Below are positions 1 to 8,929 of a stretch of 16,734 nucleotides of DNA, in pieces. This stretch comes from an uncultured Ruminococcus sp. (GTDB lineage: Bacteria; Bacillota; Clostridia; Oscillospirales; CAG-272), in NCBI GenBank assembly GCA_902797495.1, contig CADBTH010000097.1, forward strand, positions 1-16,734, given 5' to 3'. The notes under the pieces were generated by a model, which saw only the letters and a program-made list of their open reading frames with translations, had not been told where the DNA came from and ran no database searches. The stretch's first letter is position 1. Each line of letters begins with the position of its first letter. Position numbers and translations under genes: made by a program.

Positions 1-915
1 CTTTGCGTCCGTGATCGACGTATCTATCGACTTCGGTATCGCGATGATGTTGTTCATCAGGGTTGGGCCGGAGCCGGTGAAGAAGATCGTGGTGTAGAAG
101 TTGTCCGTCCATTGCCACGAGAACGAGAACATGAAGACCGTTACGAGCATCGGTATCGACATCGGGAGGATGATCTTGATGAAGGTCCTGAAGACGCCGT
201 ATCCGTCGACGTAGGCGGATTCTTCAAGCTCATCCGGAACGCCCTTGAAGTACTGACGGAACAGGTAGATATACAGTCCGTTCTTGAACGCCAGACCGGT
301 CACCGAGAGTATCCACAGCGGCCAGTACGTGTTCGTCAGTCTGAGGGAGTTGACGTCCGTGATACCGATATTCTCAAGCAAGTGGACGATGCCGAGGATA
401 TCGAAGTCTCTGAACCTCAGAGTCATCGAGAGCTGGAGAGTGGAGTGCGGAACGATCATCGTGAAGATGACGAGCGCGAAGAGGATCTTGTTGCCCTTGA
501 ATTTGAACTTCGCAAATCCGTATCCGATCAGACAGCAGATGAACGTCTGAAGGATCGCGCACGTTCCGGAGAGGAGCAGCGTGTTGAAGAACGCCGCCAC
601 GTAACCGTTCTCCGTGATTATCGCTTTGTAGGTGTTGAGCGTCGGGCTTCTCGGGATAAGGCTTACGGTCGCGTCCTTGAAGTCCGCCGGGCTCTTGAAG
701 GATGCCGAGATCTTCGAGATGAACGGATAGAGGATGATGTAAGCTATACCGATCAGAAGGAGAAGCCTGAACAGATACCACGCGGCTTTCTTGAGGAAGT
801 AGATCGAGAAGTACTTCGCTCTTATCCTGTCGAGGAGCGGAGTCCTGTCGAATTCGACTCTTATCGAATTCTTGGATTCGCGTTTTACAACCGATTTTGA
901 CGTGTCGTTATTCAT
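1..915 (-). CDS. MalG-type carbohydrate ABC transporter permease (partial, C-terminus off the window)
   Basis: This is an inner-membrane permease subunit of a carbohydrate-uptake ABC transporter (BPD_transp_1 fold). The frame is open from the ATG at 915 to the window edge, giving 305 codons with no stop, so the C-terminus is missing. A long N-terminal tail of about 45 residues precedes the first membrane segment (about 48-66). Further hydrophobic segments lie near 108-132, 143-160, 196-216 and 250-268. The EAA loop that docks on the ATPase is clear at residues 230-252 (EESAYVDGYG, then KIILP). The ribosome site GGAAGGAGGT directly precedes the start and touches the stop of the upstream gene 15 bp away, so the two are translated together. 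MalG-type assignment rests on position after a MalF-type gene and on the loop; the fold is certain and the substrate unknown. Confidence 0.93.
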   Translation of the reverse strand, partial: MNNDTSKSVVKRESKNSIRVEFDRTPLLDRIRAKYFSIYFLKKAAWYLFRLLLLIGIAYIILYPFISKISASFKSPADFKDATVSLIPRSPTLNTYKAIITENGYVAAFFNTLLLSGTCAILQTFICCLIGYGFAKFKFKGNKILFALVIFTMIVPHSTLQLSMTLRFRDFDILGIVHLLENIGITDVNSLRLTNTYWPLWILSVTGLAFKNGLYIYLFRQYFKGVPDELEESAYVDGYGVFRTFIKIILPMSIPMLVTVFMFSFSWQWTDNFYTTIFFTGSGPTLMNNIIAIPKSIDTSITDAK

Positions 916-930
916 AACTTACCTCCTTCC

Positions 931-1911
931 TCAGTCTCTTCTCTGGTAGAAGACGAAGCTGCCGACGACGGCGCCGAGAACTGCGACGATCAGGATGACT
1001 ACGAGGAAGTAGAACCACGACATCGCGGAAGCGACGACCATACCGCCCTGGGACGTGTTGTTGTACACGCCCGAGATGAACTTCATGACTCCGTTGGACT
1101 CCGCCGTGAACGAGTCGATCAGCGTGTAGACGAAGTTTACGAGGATCATCGGGCTTATCATCGGAAGAGTGATCTTCCAGAAGGTCTCCCACGCCGACGC
1201 GCCTTCCATTTCACACGACTCGTAGACGGAGGGTGAAATGCTCTGAAGTCCCGCGAGGAATATCAGCATCTGAACGCCGGAGCGGTTGACGATATCGAAA
1301 ATGTTGTTGACGAATCCCGTTACGTATTCGACCAGCTCCTTACCGACGACCATGTTCGAGAAGAGTCCCTTGATGTCCTCGGTCGAGATGATGGACGATA
1401 CCGTGGCTCCCGTCGCTATCTGGTTCGCCTGCTGAGCCGCGTTCTGGGTCGAGGCGTCGATGCCGGAGATAAGTCCGGTCGCGAGAATGACGGGGATGAA
1501 GAATATCGCTCTGAACGCCGCTCTGCCGACCATCTTCTGATTGAGGAGGATCGCTATGAAGAGCGAGAAGAACAGGATCGCGGGGATTTCGAGCGCGAGC
1601 TGTTTCATACCGCTGAGCAGCGTGTCGACGAAATCACTGTTCGAAAGCGCCGTGACGTAGTTGTCGAACATGACGTTTTCGCGGATGATACCGCCGTCCG
1701 CGAGGTAGTTGATCTTACCGAAGCTGTAGAGGATAGACTGCCATATGATCGGAAGATATATGAGCAGGAATCCGAGTACGAAGGGCAGGACGAACAGCCA
1801 TCCGGCTCTTGCTTTTTTCCTGTCAAGCGAGACTATGCGGTAGCGTTCTTTCTGACCGCCGGCGCTCTTTGACTTTCCTTTCCCGCCGATAGCGGGCAAA
1901 TGAAATTTCAT
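931..1911 (-). CDS. MalF-type sugar ABC transporter permease with an enlarged external loop
   Basis: This 326-residue membrane subunit pairs with the MalG-type gene just downstream. The tail (1-35) is short and basic. Membrane segments lie near 38-60, 102-124, 132-150, 212-226, 248-270 and 298-322. The EAA loop is at 230-254 (YESCEMEGAS, then KITLPM). Residues about 150-208 form an unusual polar insertion, rich in Q, A, T and S, between two membrane segments; this is longer than in the other MalF-type permease of the operon. The start is supported by an AAAGGAGGG ribosome site about 10 nt upstream, overlapping the stop of the preceding gene. It is the sixth gene of the operon and begins the second permease pair. 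ABC-permease identity is secure; whether it shares the binding protein at the head of the operon is inference. Confidence 0.93.
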   Translation of the reverse strand: MKFHLPAIGGKGKSKSAGGQKERYRIVSLDRKKARAGWLFVLPFVLGFLLIYLPIIWQSILYSFGKINYLADGGIIRENVMFDNYVTALSNSDFVDTLLSGMKQLALEIPAILFFSLFIAILLNQKMVGRAAFRAIFFIPVILATGLISGIDASTQNAAQQANQIATGATVSSIISTEDIKGLFSNMVVGKELVEYVTGFVNNIFDIVNRSGVQMLIFLAGLQSISPSVYESCEMEGASAWETFWKITLPMISPMILVNFVYTLIDSFTAESNGVMKFISGVYNNTSQGGMVVASAMSWFYFLVVILIVAVLGAVVGSFVFYQRRD

Positions 1912-1926
1912 CAGTCCTTCCCTCCT

Positions 1927-4896
1927 TTACTTCTTTATGAATCCGAGCGCCTCGACCTTAACGGTCTCGCCGCCGGCGTCGATCACTACGTCGAACGAAT
2001 TGTAGTTGATGTAGATCTCCGTGCCGTCGTCGTAAGTCTCCTTGACGATCGTGCCTTCGGAGGTCGTGTACTTGAGTACGGTACTGTATACCGTGCCGTC
2101 GGATGCGGTCTTCGTGCTGTCCGTGGGCGTTGCGGAACCGCTGTCCTTCGGAGGCGTGTACGGTACGCCCATGCGTTCCGCGATAGCCTTCTTCTGCTCT
2201 TCTCTCGCGGCTTTCTCCTCCGCGTCCTTCTGACTCTTCTCGATCGACTTTTCAAGCTCCGCCTTGTCGGACGCCATTTCGTCCTCTGTGGGAACTCTGA
2301 AGCCGTCTATGAACTCGTGGGATTCGAGAAGCGACGTCTGAAGATCGGAGAGCGCGCCGTTGAGCTTTTCGTAGTTGGACTCGATCTCGTCCTTCCAGTT
2401 TTCGAAGCTTACCGAGTAGTACTTGTTGTAAGTCTCCGATTCCTTGAGCTCGTTCGAGTTCTGGTAAGCGACCGTGAAGTAGATCGACGCGCCGTTTTCG
2501 AGCGCCTTGAGGAGCGCGTAATTGACGTCGCCTTCCATGTTGAGCGGTTCGCCCGCGAAGTCTACGAAGCCGTGGAGCACGAATCCGACGAAAGGTACGG
2601 AGTGGCTCGCAGATACGTAGTTACTGCTGTCCGTGGAAACGCCGAGTATGTGGTCTGCGTAGGGGTACGCGTATGCGTTGCCGCCCTCCGTCATGACGCT
2701 GCCGTACTCTTCCTTGAGAGTTGCGAGAAGATCGGTCGTGAACTTCTTCGAGTCTTCTCTGTTGTAAGGATCCTTCTTGTCGAAGTCGGAGTTGAGCGTC
2801 GTGCCGAGAGTCGATACCGAAACGCTGTCGACTCCGTATTCGGAATAGCTTTCCTTGAACTTCTCGCCGAAGTATTCGTACCTCGAAGGAGACACCGCTT
2901 TCGCGTAGTCGTTCTCGAGGCTCTGGCTCGCCGAGTCGTAATACTTTCTCGAAGTGTAACGGCTGTCGATCGTCTTGACCGCGTCGTCCGACGCGCTGAA
3001 TCCGTCGAAGGCTCCCTCGACCGCGACGTATGCGAAGTCGAAGTCGGGATAGAGCCCGAAGCCCTTTTCATCCGCGTAATCCTTCAGCTGCGCCATTCCC
3101 TTCTTGCCGCCGAGAGCGGAGACCCACTTGACCTTCGCGGGGTACGTGGAGTCGAGACCGCCGTTGGCGTAACCGGTGAGCTTGAAGTTGATATTCCTGA
3201 TGCCCGCCTCGGAGAGCTCGTCGTAAACCTTCGCGACGTCTTCGAACGTCGTCAGCTCGCGGTCCACCGATACGGGGAACGTGAGGAAGGTCGACGTCGT
3301 CTCTATCGCGCCGAAGGTCTCGAGGTAGAGCGGGATATCGTCTTTCGCGTCAGTCTTCTTGGTGAGGACGTTTTCCGCGACGAGGTAGTCGCGGTAAGCC
3401 TTCGCCATGCCGACGTACGAGGGTTCGTAAGTCGTCTCGTTCGCCTTCTGCTTTTCGGTCAGAAGCCTGTACTTGATGACGTAGCTTCCGGAGTACTTTC
3501 TGTCGGACGTCACGGAGAACACGCCCTGACCCGCGCCCTCGACGGTGTCGGAAAGTCTGTAAGTGTCCGTCGGGCGGGGAGTGAATCTCGCGTATACGAA
3601 ACTGTAGTTGTGGATGTTTCCTTCATTCTGAGATACTATCTCAGCCATCGAGTCGCCCTCAGTGACGAACGCCACGAAGCCGCTCTTCGAGCCGGTGTCG
3701 CCGTCCTTGACGACGTTGCCGAATACGGGGTATCTCATCGTTTCCTCGTGGTGGAACTGGCTTCCCGCGATGGTGATGTAGGAGTAGTCCGTTCCGTAGA
3801 CCTGACCCGCGATCGTGTCGCTTCCGGAGCCTACGTCTTCGTATTCGATGATCGCGCCGGAGCCGTCGGGGATGAAGGTGTAGCCCTCGTTCTTGAGGTT
3901 GCCCGCGCCCATGAAAGGAAGCACGCTGACTCTGCCGATCTGGTACGTCGACTCGTCGAAGCGGATGCCGTTCGCGGGGAGCTTGACGGAGAGGAGCCCG
4001 TCGTCGCCGATCGTGTATTCAAGCGCCATTCTGAAGCAGGGAGGAGCGACCTCGATGCCGTAGTAGTCGGTATCAGCGTGGTCCTGCTCCATATCGTCGA
4101 GCGTATAGAACTCGGCGCAGTACGCTTTGATTATCCTTTCAAGCTCTTTCAGCTCGTTCGCCTTGATATCCGTCGAGCAGACGTAGATCGGCATTCTTCT
4201 CGTGATCGGGAATTTTGCCTCGATCTCCTTCGCCTCGGTCTCGGTGATGTTCTTGTCGCTGCTGTCGTAGAGCTTGTAGAAGCTCCTCAGTCTCTCCCTG
4301 TCGTGATCGTTCGTTATGTGAGCGATGATCATCGTCTCGAAACGTTCTTTCGAGATACGTCTCGGAACGAGACGGGTGACGAGGATCTCGCCGAGCGCGT
4401 ACTCCATGCGGACGCCGTTCTTGATGTTCTTGACGGTGATCTGTCCGCGCTTCGCAGCCTCGGTGTAGCTGTACATGGTCTTTTCCGTCTCGTTCTGCTT
4501 CTCTTTGTACGTTAAGAAGATCTGAGACAGGAGCTTTTCTTTTACGGAGTTGGAGGTGTTTGCGAAGGAGCCCGGGACGAGGTTCGTCGCCTTGCCGACG
4601 TCGTAGGGATTCGAGAAGATGACTTCCTTCGTCTCAACGTCCTGGAAAGCGACCTCTCCGGTGTACTCCTCGACAAAGATCTTGTAGCCGTTCTGAGTCT
4701 TGTACTCGGTCATCACTGCAAGCTTCTGCTCGGGAGTGTCGTAGACCTGAGTAAGATAGTTGATGATGGGGTTTCCGTCTTCGTCGACCCTGTCACTGTA
4801 GGACGCCGCGGAAACGCTGACGGGCAGCGCAGACACGAGCGTGCCGAGCACGAACATAAGGGCGAGGAAGCCGGAGATCATTCTTCTTGTTTTCAT
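1927..4896 (-). CDS. Secreted DUF5696-family protein, possibly a TIM-barrel glycoside hydrolase
   Basis: This exported protein of 989 residues has a Sec signal peptide (MKTRRMISGF, hydrophobic core to about residue 28, cleavage near SVSA-AS) and no lipobox or sorting signal. From memory it matches the DUF5696 family, which accompanies carbohydrate ABC permeases in Paenibacillus and Clostridia; no search was possible. Residues about 50-500 look mainly beta, as in the beta-sandwich preceding many large glycosidases. Residues 520-810 alternate strand and helix like a TIM barrel: FKLTGYANGG (571-580), GFGLYPDFDF (612-621), GVDSVSVSTLG (688-698), MTEGGNAYAY (735-744), PFVGFVLHGFVDF (768-780). A charged helical stretch (872-907), a Pro/Thr/Ser linker and a small beta domain (935-989) end it. 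The ribosome site is weak (AGGCAGG), with 20 bp to the upstream gene. A role in glycan cleavage or binding at the cell surface is inferred, not shown. Confidence 0.8.
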   Translation of the reverse strand: MKTRRMISGFLALMFVLGTLVSALPVSVSAASYSDRVDEDGNPIINYLTQVYDTPEQKLAVMTEYKTQNGYKIFVEEYTGEVAFQDVETKEVIFSNPYDVGKATNLVPGSFANTSNSVKEKLLSQIFLTYKEKQNETEKTMYSYTEAAKRGQITVKNIKNGVRMEYALGEILVTRLVPRRISKERFETMIIAHITNDHDRERLRSFYKLYDSSDKNITETEAKEIEAKFPITRRMPIYVCSTDIKANELKELERIIKAYCAEFYTLDDMEQDHADTDYYGIEVAPPCFRMALEYTIGDDGLLSVKLPANGIRFDESTYQIGRVSVLPFMGAGNLKNEGYTFIPDGSGAIIEYEDVGSGSDTIAGQVYGTDYSYITIAGSQFHHEETMRYPVFGNVVKDGDTGSKSGFVAFVTEGDSMAEIVSQNEGNIHNYSFVYARFTPRPTDTYRLSDTVEGAGQGVFSVTSDRKYSGSYVIKYRLLTEKQKANETTYEPSYVGMAKAYRDYLVAENVLTKKTDAKDDIPLYLETFGAIETTSTFLTFPVSVDRELTTFEDVAKVYDELSEAGIRNINFKLTGYANGGLDSTYPAKVKWVSALGGKKGMAQLKDYADEKGFGLYPDFDFAYVAVEGAFDGFSASDDAVKTIDSRYTSRKYYDSASQSLENDYAKAVSPSRYEYFGEKFKESYSEYGVDSVSVSTLGTTLNSDFDKKDPYNREDSKKFTTDLLATLKEEYGSVMTEGGNAYAYPYADHILGVSTDSSNYVSASHSVPFVGFVLHGFVDFAGEPLNMEGDVNYALLKALENGASIYFTVAYQNSNELKESETYNKYYSVSFENWKDEIESNYEKLNGALSDLQTSLLESHEFIDGFRVPTEDEMASDKAELEKSIEKSQKDAEEKAAREEQKKAIAERMGVPYTPPKDSGSATPTDSTKTASDGTVYSTVLKYTTSEGTIVKETYDDGTEIYINYNSFDVVIDAGGETVKVEALGFIKK

Positions 4897-4916
4897 GATA
4901 TCTTACCTGCCTTTCC

Positions 4917-7037
4917 CTAAGTTCTGAAGCTGATCTCAAGCCACAGCTGCGTGAACAGGTTGACCAGCTTTGCCATGAGTTCGAAGAAGAGTACCGCGAG
5001 GAACATGATAATGACCATAACGACGATCGTCGCGATGACCGTTATCAGGTTCTTGAAGAAGCCGTAGTTGTGAGTCGTCATCATTCCGAGGTACAGGAGC
5101 ATACCGACCCAAAGAGCCGCGATGATCTCGAACGTCGTGATGATCGCCGATTCGTCGGCGACGAGGAAGTTCGAGAGGATCGTCGACGGGATCATGAAGA
5201 GCGGGATCGGGATGAGCGAGTAGCACGTCGCGATGAAGATGTCCGCGAACTTGCCCTCGCCGTCGAAGAGCGTCGTGAGACACCAGTTGGAGATGACCCA
5301 CAGCATTACGGGGACAACGACCGATATGATCGTCGAGTAGATGCCGCTGTAATCCGCCGCCGTCTTTTGACTGAATATGTAGCCCGTACCGAGCGATCTG
5401 TATGCGAACGTCACGATCGTGAGGAGAAGTATCAGAAACGCGCTCTTGATACTGCCGCGCTTCTCGTGCTTCAGATCCCAGAATCCGTCGAACGGATGGA
5501 CCATGACGTGGAACGCGTAGAGGAATTCCTCCCCGATCGTTTTGGTGCCTACTTTCAGCGCCGTCCTCTTGTTCACCTTGCCCGCGTAGCTGAAGAAGAA
5601 CACGAGTCCGACGATCACCGCGACGAATATGATGGGTATCAGAATGAAGAATTTCGACGCCCACTCCTTGCGGACTTCCTTATAAGCCGCCGAGTACCTG
5701 TTTTCTTTCTCGTGCGAATACTTGAAGTATTCCATCGCCTTCTCGTACTCGCCGTCCCTCGCCATCGCGCGGCCTATGCCGATGTACGCGAGGTCGAAGT
5801 TGTTGTTTCTCTTGAGGATCTCCTGCCAGTCGGTGACCGCGAGATCGTAGTTTCTCTGATTCTGGTTGTGAAGAGCGTTGATGAGGATGTCTCCGTACTC
5901 CGTTCTTCTGTAGACCGTGAAGTTCGCTCTCGCGCGGTCTACGACGAGGAGTTTGTCTCCCTGGTAGCAGAGACCGCCGATCTGAGTGATGTTACCGGTC
6001 TGGCTGCCCATGTCGCCGAACGCGAAGAGCAAGTTTCCTTCCGCGTCGTACGTGTAGATCTTGGAACGCTTGTCGTCGATGATCGACCACGTTCCCTCGG
6101 GGCCTACCGCCGCGTCGACGATCGAGGAAGCTCCGGTTATGCCGTCCGTTCCCGTGTCGACCTTGACTTCTCCGGAAGGAGCGAAGAATCCGTTTCTTCT
6201 GAGGACGTCGGTGCCGGAAGCGTTGAGCTTCTTGACCGGCGCGTACGTTCCGTCCTTACTCGTGATAGCCGCCTGCTGAACGGATTCGTCGATCGAGTTG
6301 ATCGTAACGTAGATGAAGTTGTCGGAGTCTATCGTGATGTTGTTGTATTCGCTTGAGATGTTCTCGTCCTGATTCTCGTCCTTGAGACCGAGCTTTTCAA
6401 GGAACGCGCTGATGCCGCTCGACGCGGAGACCTTCTGCGCGCCGATGAATCCGTAGAAATCGGCGTTGTCGCTCATGACGATGATACCTTCGGTCGTCGT
6501 CTTCGATACGACGAAGAGTCTTCCGTAGGCGTCGACCGCCAGCGCGCTCGGCTTGTAGATCGCGTTCTCGCCGAACAGAGCGGACACGGGCTGCGGGATC
6601 GTCTTGACGAACGAATTGTCGCTCTTGTTGAACATGATGATCCTTGCGTTGTCCGAGTCGCAGACGTAGATATACTTATCCGTTACGAACACGCCCTCCG
6701 GTGTGAGGAAGGTGTCCGCGACGCCCTGCTCGTTCACGAAGTTCTTTATCTGAGAAACGTAGTGGTAATAGGGGTCGAGGATGTATACGCACTTCATGTC
6801 GGTGTCGGCGATGTAGACGTTGCCGTCGCTGTCCGTGAAGATATCGGAGATCGATCTGAACTCAGCGAGACTGTAGTCCGAGTCGACCACCGTATCCGGC
6901 ACGTACGCGTCCGGGGAGCTGAGCACGTATCCGTCTGACGAGTAGGTGTACGTGGAGTACGCCGACGTCGCCGAGAGCGGAGTTACGAGCGTCGCTATGA
7001 GCATCAGAAAGACCAGTATTCTGAGTGATTTTTTCAA
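4917..7037 (-). CDS. NHL-repeat / TPR-like / YIP1-domain membrane protein
   Basis: This is a 706-residue fusion. It has a signal peptide (1-25), then beta-propeller blades of NHL type at about 55-375, with repeated patterns such as DIFTDSDGNVYIADTD (65-80), GVFVTDKYIYVCDSDNARI (115-133) and ALAVDAYGRLFVV (165-177). A TPR-like helical stretch (395-450; AYIGIGRAMARDGEYEKAMEYF) follows, then a membrane helix (463-484). The C-terminal YIP1-like domain has five more hydrophobic helices (about 531-548, 566-586, 603-625, 633-652, 663-686). Predicted topology puts propeller and TPR outside and YIP1 in the membrane. The start is TTG, supported by GAGGAGGG 9 nt upstream and by the signal peptide following directly. 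Lying between permeases and DUF5696, it may be an accessory or sensory part of the transport complex. The domain calls are good; the role is unknown. Confidence 0.85.
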   Translation of the reverse strand: MKKSLRILVFLMLIATLVTPLSATSAYSTYTYSSDGYVLSSPDAYVPDTVVDSDYSLAEFRSISDIFTDSDGNVYIADTDMKCVYILDPYYHYVSQIKNFVNEQGVADTFLTPEGVFVTDKYIYVCDSDNARIIMFNKSDNSFVKTIPQPVSALFGENAIYKPSALAVDAYGRLFVVSKTTTEGIIVMSDNADFYGFIGAQKVSASSGISAFLEKLGLKDENQDENISSEYNNITIDSDNFIYVTINSIDESVQQAAITSKDGTYAPVKKLNASGTDVLRRNGFFAPSGEVKVDTGTDGITGASSIVDAAVGPEGTWSIIDDKRSKIYTYDAEGNLLFAFGDMGSQTGNITQIGGLCYQGDKLLVVDRARANFTVYRRTEYGDILINALHNQNQRNYDLAVTDWQEILKRNNNFDLAYIGIGRAMARDGEYEKAMEYFKYSHEKENRYSAAYKEVRKEWASKFFILIPIIFVAVIVGLVFFFSYAGKVNKRTALKVGTKTIGEEFLYAFHVMVHPFDGFWDLKHEKRGSIKSAFLILLLTIVTFAYRSLGTGYIFSQKTAADYSGIYSTIISVVVPVMLWVISNWCLTTLFDGEGKFADIFIATCYSLIPIPLFMIPSTILSNFLVADESAIITTFEIIAALWVGMLLYLGMMTTHNYGFFKNLITVIATIVVMVIIMFLAVLFFELMAKLVNLFTQLWLEISFRT

Positions 7038-7053
7038 CTTGTCTTCCCTCCTC

Positions 7054-7935
7054 TCAGTCTTTCATACCGCTGGAGCCCATCGTCTCGATGACCTTGCTCT
7101 GCAGTATGACGAAGACTATGATCGGTACGAACATCAGTATGAACGAAGCCGCTGCCGACGCGCCGGATCTGATGATGCCGGCGGCGAGTATCTGGTTGAC
7201 CGCGCAGGGGAAAGTCTTGAGCTGCTCGCTCTGGATGTACATGCTCTCGCCCGTTCTCCAGAGTCCCTGGAAGGAGAGCACGATAAGAGTCAGCCACGCG
7301 GGCTTGACCATCGGCATCGCGATCTTCCAGAAGATGCGCAGCTCGCTCGCGCCGTCAAGACGCGCGGACTCGAGGACCGCGTCCGTGATGTTCGCTTCCA
7401 TGAACTGTTTCATAAGGAAGATACCCTGCGAGCTGCCCCACGCGGGGATGATGATCGCCCAGTGGGTGTCCATGAGGCCGACCTTGCTTATGATGATGAA
7501 AGCTACGATCAGTGTGACCGTGGTCGGGAACATGAGAGAGTATACTATAAGCTTGAACATTCCGCGGCTTCCGGGGAACTTCATCTTCGAGAGCGCGTAC
7601 GCGCCGATGGAAGAGAGGAAGAGGTTTCCGAAGGTTCCCGCGAAGGAGATGAACACCGTATTGAATATGTACCTCGTGATCGGTACCCACGTCGTTCCGA
7701 GAAGAGTGAACAGACTCTTGAGGTTGTCAAAGGTCGGACTCGTTATGTAGAAGCGGGGCGGGTAAAGGAACAGCTCGTTCAGAGGCTTGAACGCGTTGAT
7801 TATCATAAGGTACATGGGGAGCGCCATGATCAGACCCAGGATGAGGAGAACGGTGTTTATCGCAATGTCGCCTCCGCGGGATCTGTTGAGCACGACACGG
7901 TGATTTGAAGTTCTCAGTTTTTTAACTCTTGCCAT
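7054..7935 (-). CDS. MalG-type carbohydrate ABC transporter permease
   Basis: This permease of 293 residues has normal length for the MalG group. A basic N-terminal tail is followed by membrane segments near 25-47, 88-112, 127-150, 158-172, 212-224 and 262-278. The EAA loop, which contacts the ATPase, lies at 187-211 (VLESARLDGAS, then KIAMP). The sequence WGSSQGIFLMKQFME before it is typical of this subfamily. The start lies one base after the stop of the upstream MalF-type gene (TGA-C-ATG), with no clear AGGAGG of its own, so translation is probably coupled to that gene and gives equal amounts of the two subunits. It should form the membrane channel of the first transporter with the 313-residue partner. 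The sugar carried cannot be deduced. Confidence 0.95.
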   Translation of the reverse strand: MARVKKLRTSNHRVVLNRSRGGDIAINTVLLILGLIMALPMYLMIINAFKPLNELFLYPPRFYITSPTFDNLKSLFTLLGTTWVPITRYIFNTVFISFAGTFGNLFLSSIGAYALSKMKFPGSRGMFKLIVYSLMFPTTVTLIVAFIIISKVGLMDTHWAIIIPAWGSSQGIFLMKQFMEANITDAVLESARLDGASELRIFWKIAMPMVKPAWLTLIVLSFQGLWRTGESMYIQSEQLKTFPCAVNQILAAGIIRSGASAAASFILMFVPIIVFVILQSKVIETMGSSGMKD

Positions 7936-7936
7936 G

Positions 7937-8878
7937 TCACTGCCCCACTTTCTTCAATAGTTTATTGACCAGTATGTTGGATCCGAAACATAAGAGGAAT
8001 ATTACCAGGGCTATCGCCGAGGCGTAGCCGTATTCCCACCTGTTGCTCGCGTACTCTCCGAAGTGATGCATCAGGGTGTATCCGACGTATTCCTGCGGAG
8101 GGTTGCCGGCGAGCGTCGTGACGACGTCGCCGTATCCGAACGCGCCCGTGATCGACATGACCGCGCCGAACATCAGGTGGTCCTTCATGTTGGGGAGCGT
8201 GATGTACCAAAGCTCCTGCCACCTGTTCGTGATTCCGTCGACCGCTCCGGCCTCATACTGGGCCTGGTCAATGCCCTGGAGACCGGCGATGAAGGACAGG
8301 AACGCGGTGCCGAGGGACATCCACAGCGAGATCGCAATGCAAAGCGGCATGATGTACCGCACGTCGCTGAACCAGAGCCTCGGGGAGTCTATCAGACCGA
8401 GCTTGAGAAGCCAGCTGTTGAGGAAGCCCTTCGAGTCCTTGTCGAAGATGTATGCGAATATCGTGTACGCGTTGCCGGAGATCGACGGCGCGTAGAATAT
8501 CAGAGTCATCAGAGCGCGGCGCTTCGGCTGAAGCTGATTGATGAACCACGCGACGATGAACGAGAGTATGAACGAACCTGGGCCCGTTGCGACGGCGAAT
8601 ATCATCGTATTCTTAAGTCCCGTCATAAAGAGGTCGTCGTTCAGGAAAAGCTGGATGTAGTTGCTGAAGCCGATGAACTTCGGAGCCTGGATCAGGTTGT
8701 ACTGAGTCAGACTGAGGTAGAGCGTCGCGATGACGGGTATGATCGAGAAAAGCAGGAAGATGATCAGGAACGGAAGAACGAAAACGTATCCGACCCAGTT
8801 CCGCTTCATCTCATACCAAGTCCATGCAAGCTTCGACATTTTCCTGCGGTCGACGTCTGCTTTGACTTTATTTGACAT
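7937..8878 (-). CDS. MalF/UgpA-type sugar ABC transporter permease
   Basis: This permease of 313 residues has a cytoplasmic basic tail (1-28) and membrane segments near 29-55, 92-114, 122-145, 176-200, 234-250 and 285-305. The N-terminal signature YVFVLPFLIIFLLFSIIPVI (31-50) is typical of the UgpA/LplB group. The EAA loop is at 207-232 (QYEAGAVDGI, then YITLPNMKDHL). The ribosome site AAGGAG sits 10 nt before the ATG. It is the second gene of the operon, 51 bp after the binding-protein gene, and its stop is one base from the start of its MalG-type partner. With that partner and the large binding protein it makes the first import system. No ATPase gene lies nearby, so a multitask MsmX-like ATPase elsewhere in the genome is expected. 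Confidence 0.95.
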   Translation of the reverse strand: MSNKVKADVDRRKMSKLAWTWYEMKRNWVGYVFVLPFLIIFLLFSIIPVIATLYLSLTQYNLIQAPKFIGFSNYIQLFLNDDLFMTGLKNTMIFAVATGPGSFILSFIVAWFINQLQPKRRALMTLIFYAPSISGNAYTIFAYIFDKDSKGFLNSWLLKLGLIDSPRLWFSDVRYIMPLCIAISLWMSLGTAFLSFIAGLQGIDQAQYEAGAVDGITNRWQELWYITLPNMKDHLMFGAVMSITGAFGYGDVVTTLAGNPPQEYVGYTLMHHFGEYASNRWEYGYASAIALVIFLLCFGSNILVNKLLKKVGQ

Positions 8879-8929
8879 AGTCTTTCTTCTCCTTATATGA
8901 ATTTGCGGTTAAGTGCGGAATGAAGCGTT

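Noticed and set aside
1900..4515. 871-codon open frame on the plus strand, antisense to the DUF5696 gene
   Set aside because: It has no ribosome site, its translation is Arg/Val/Glu-rich without motifs, and the opposite strand has a signal peptide and operon context. Codon bias of the real gene keeps the antisense frame open.
5070..6356. 428-codon plus-strand open frame antisense to the NHL-YIP1 gene
   Set aside because: The charged, motif-free translation and lack of a ribosome site mark it as a shadow frame.
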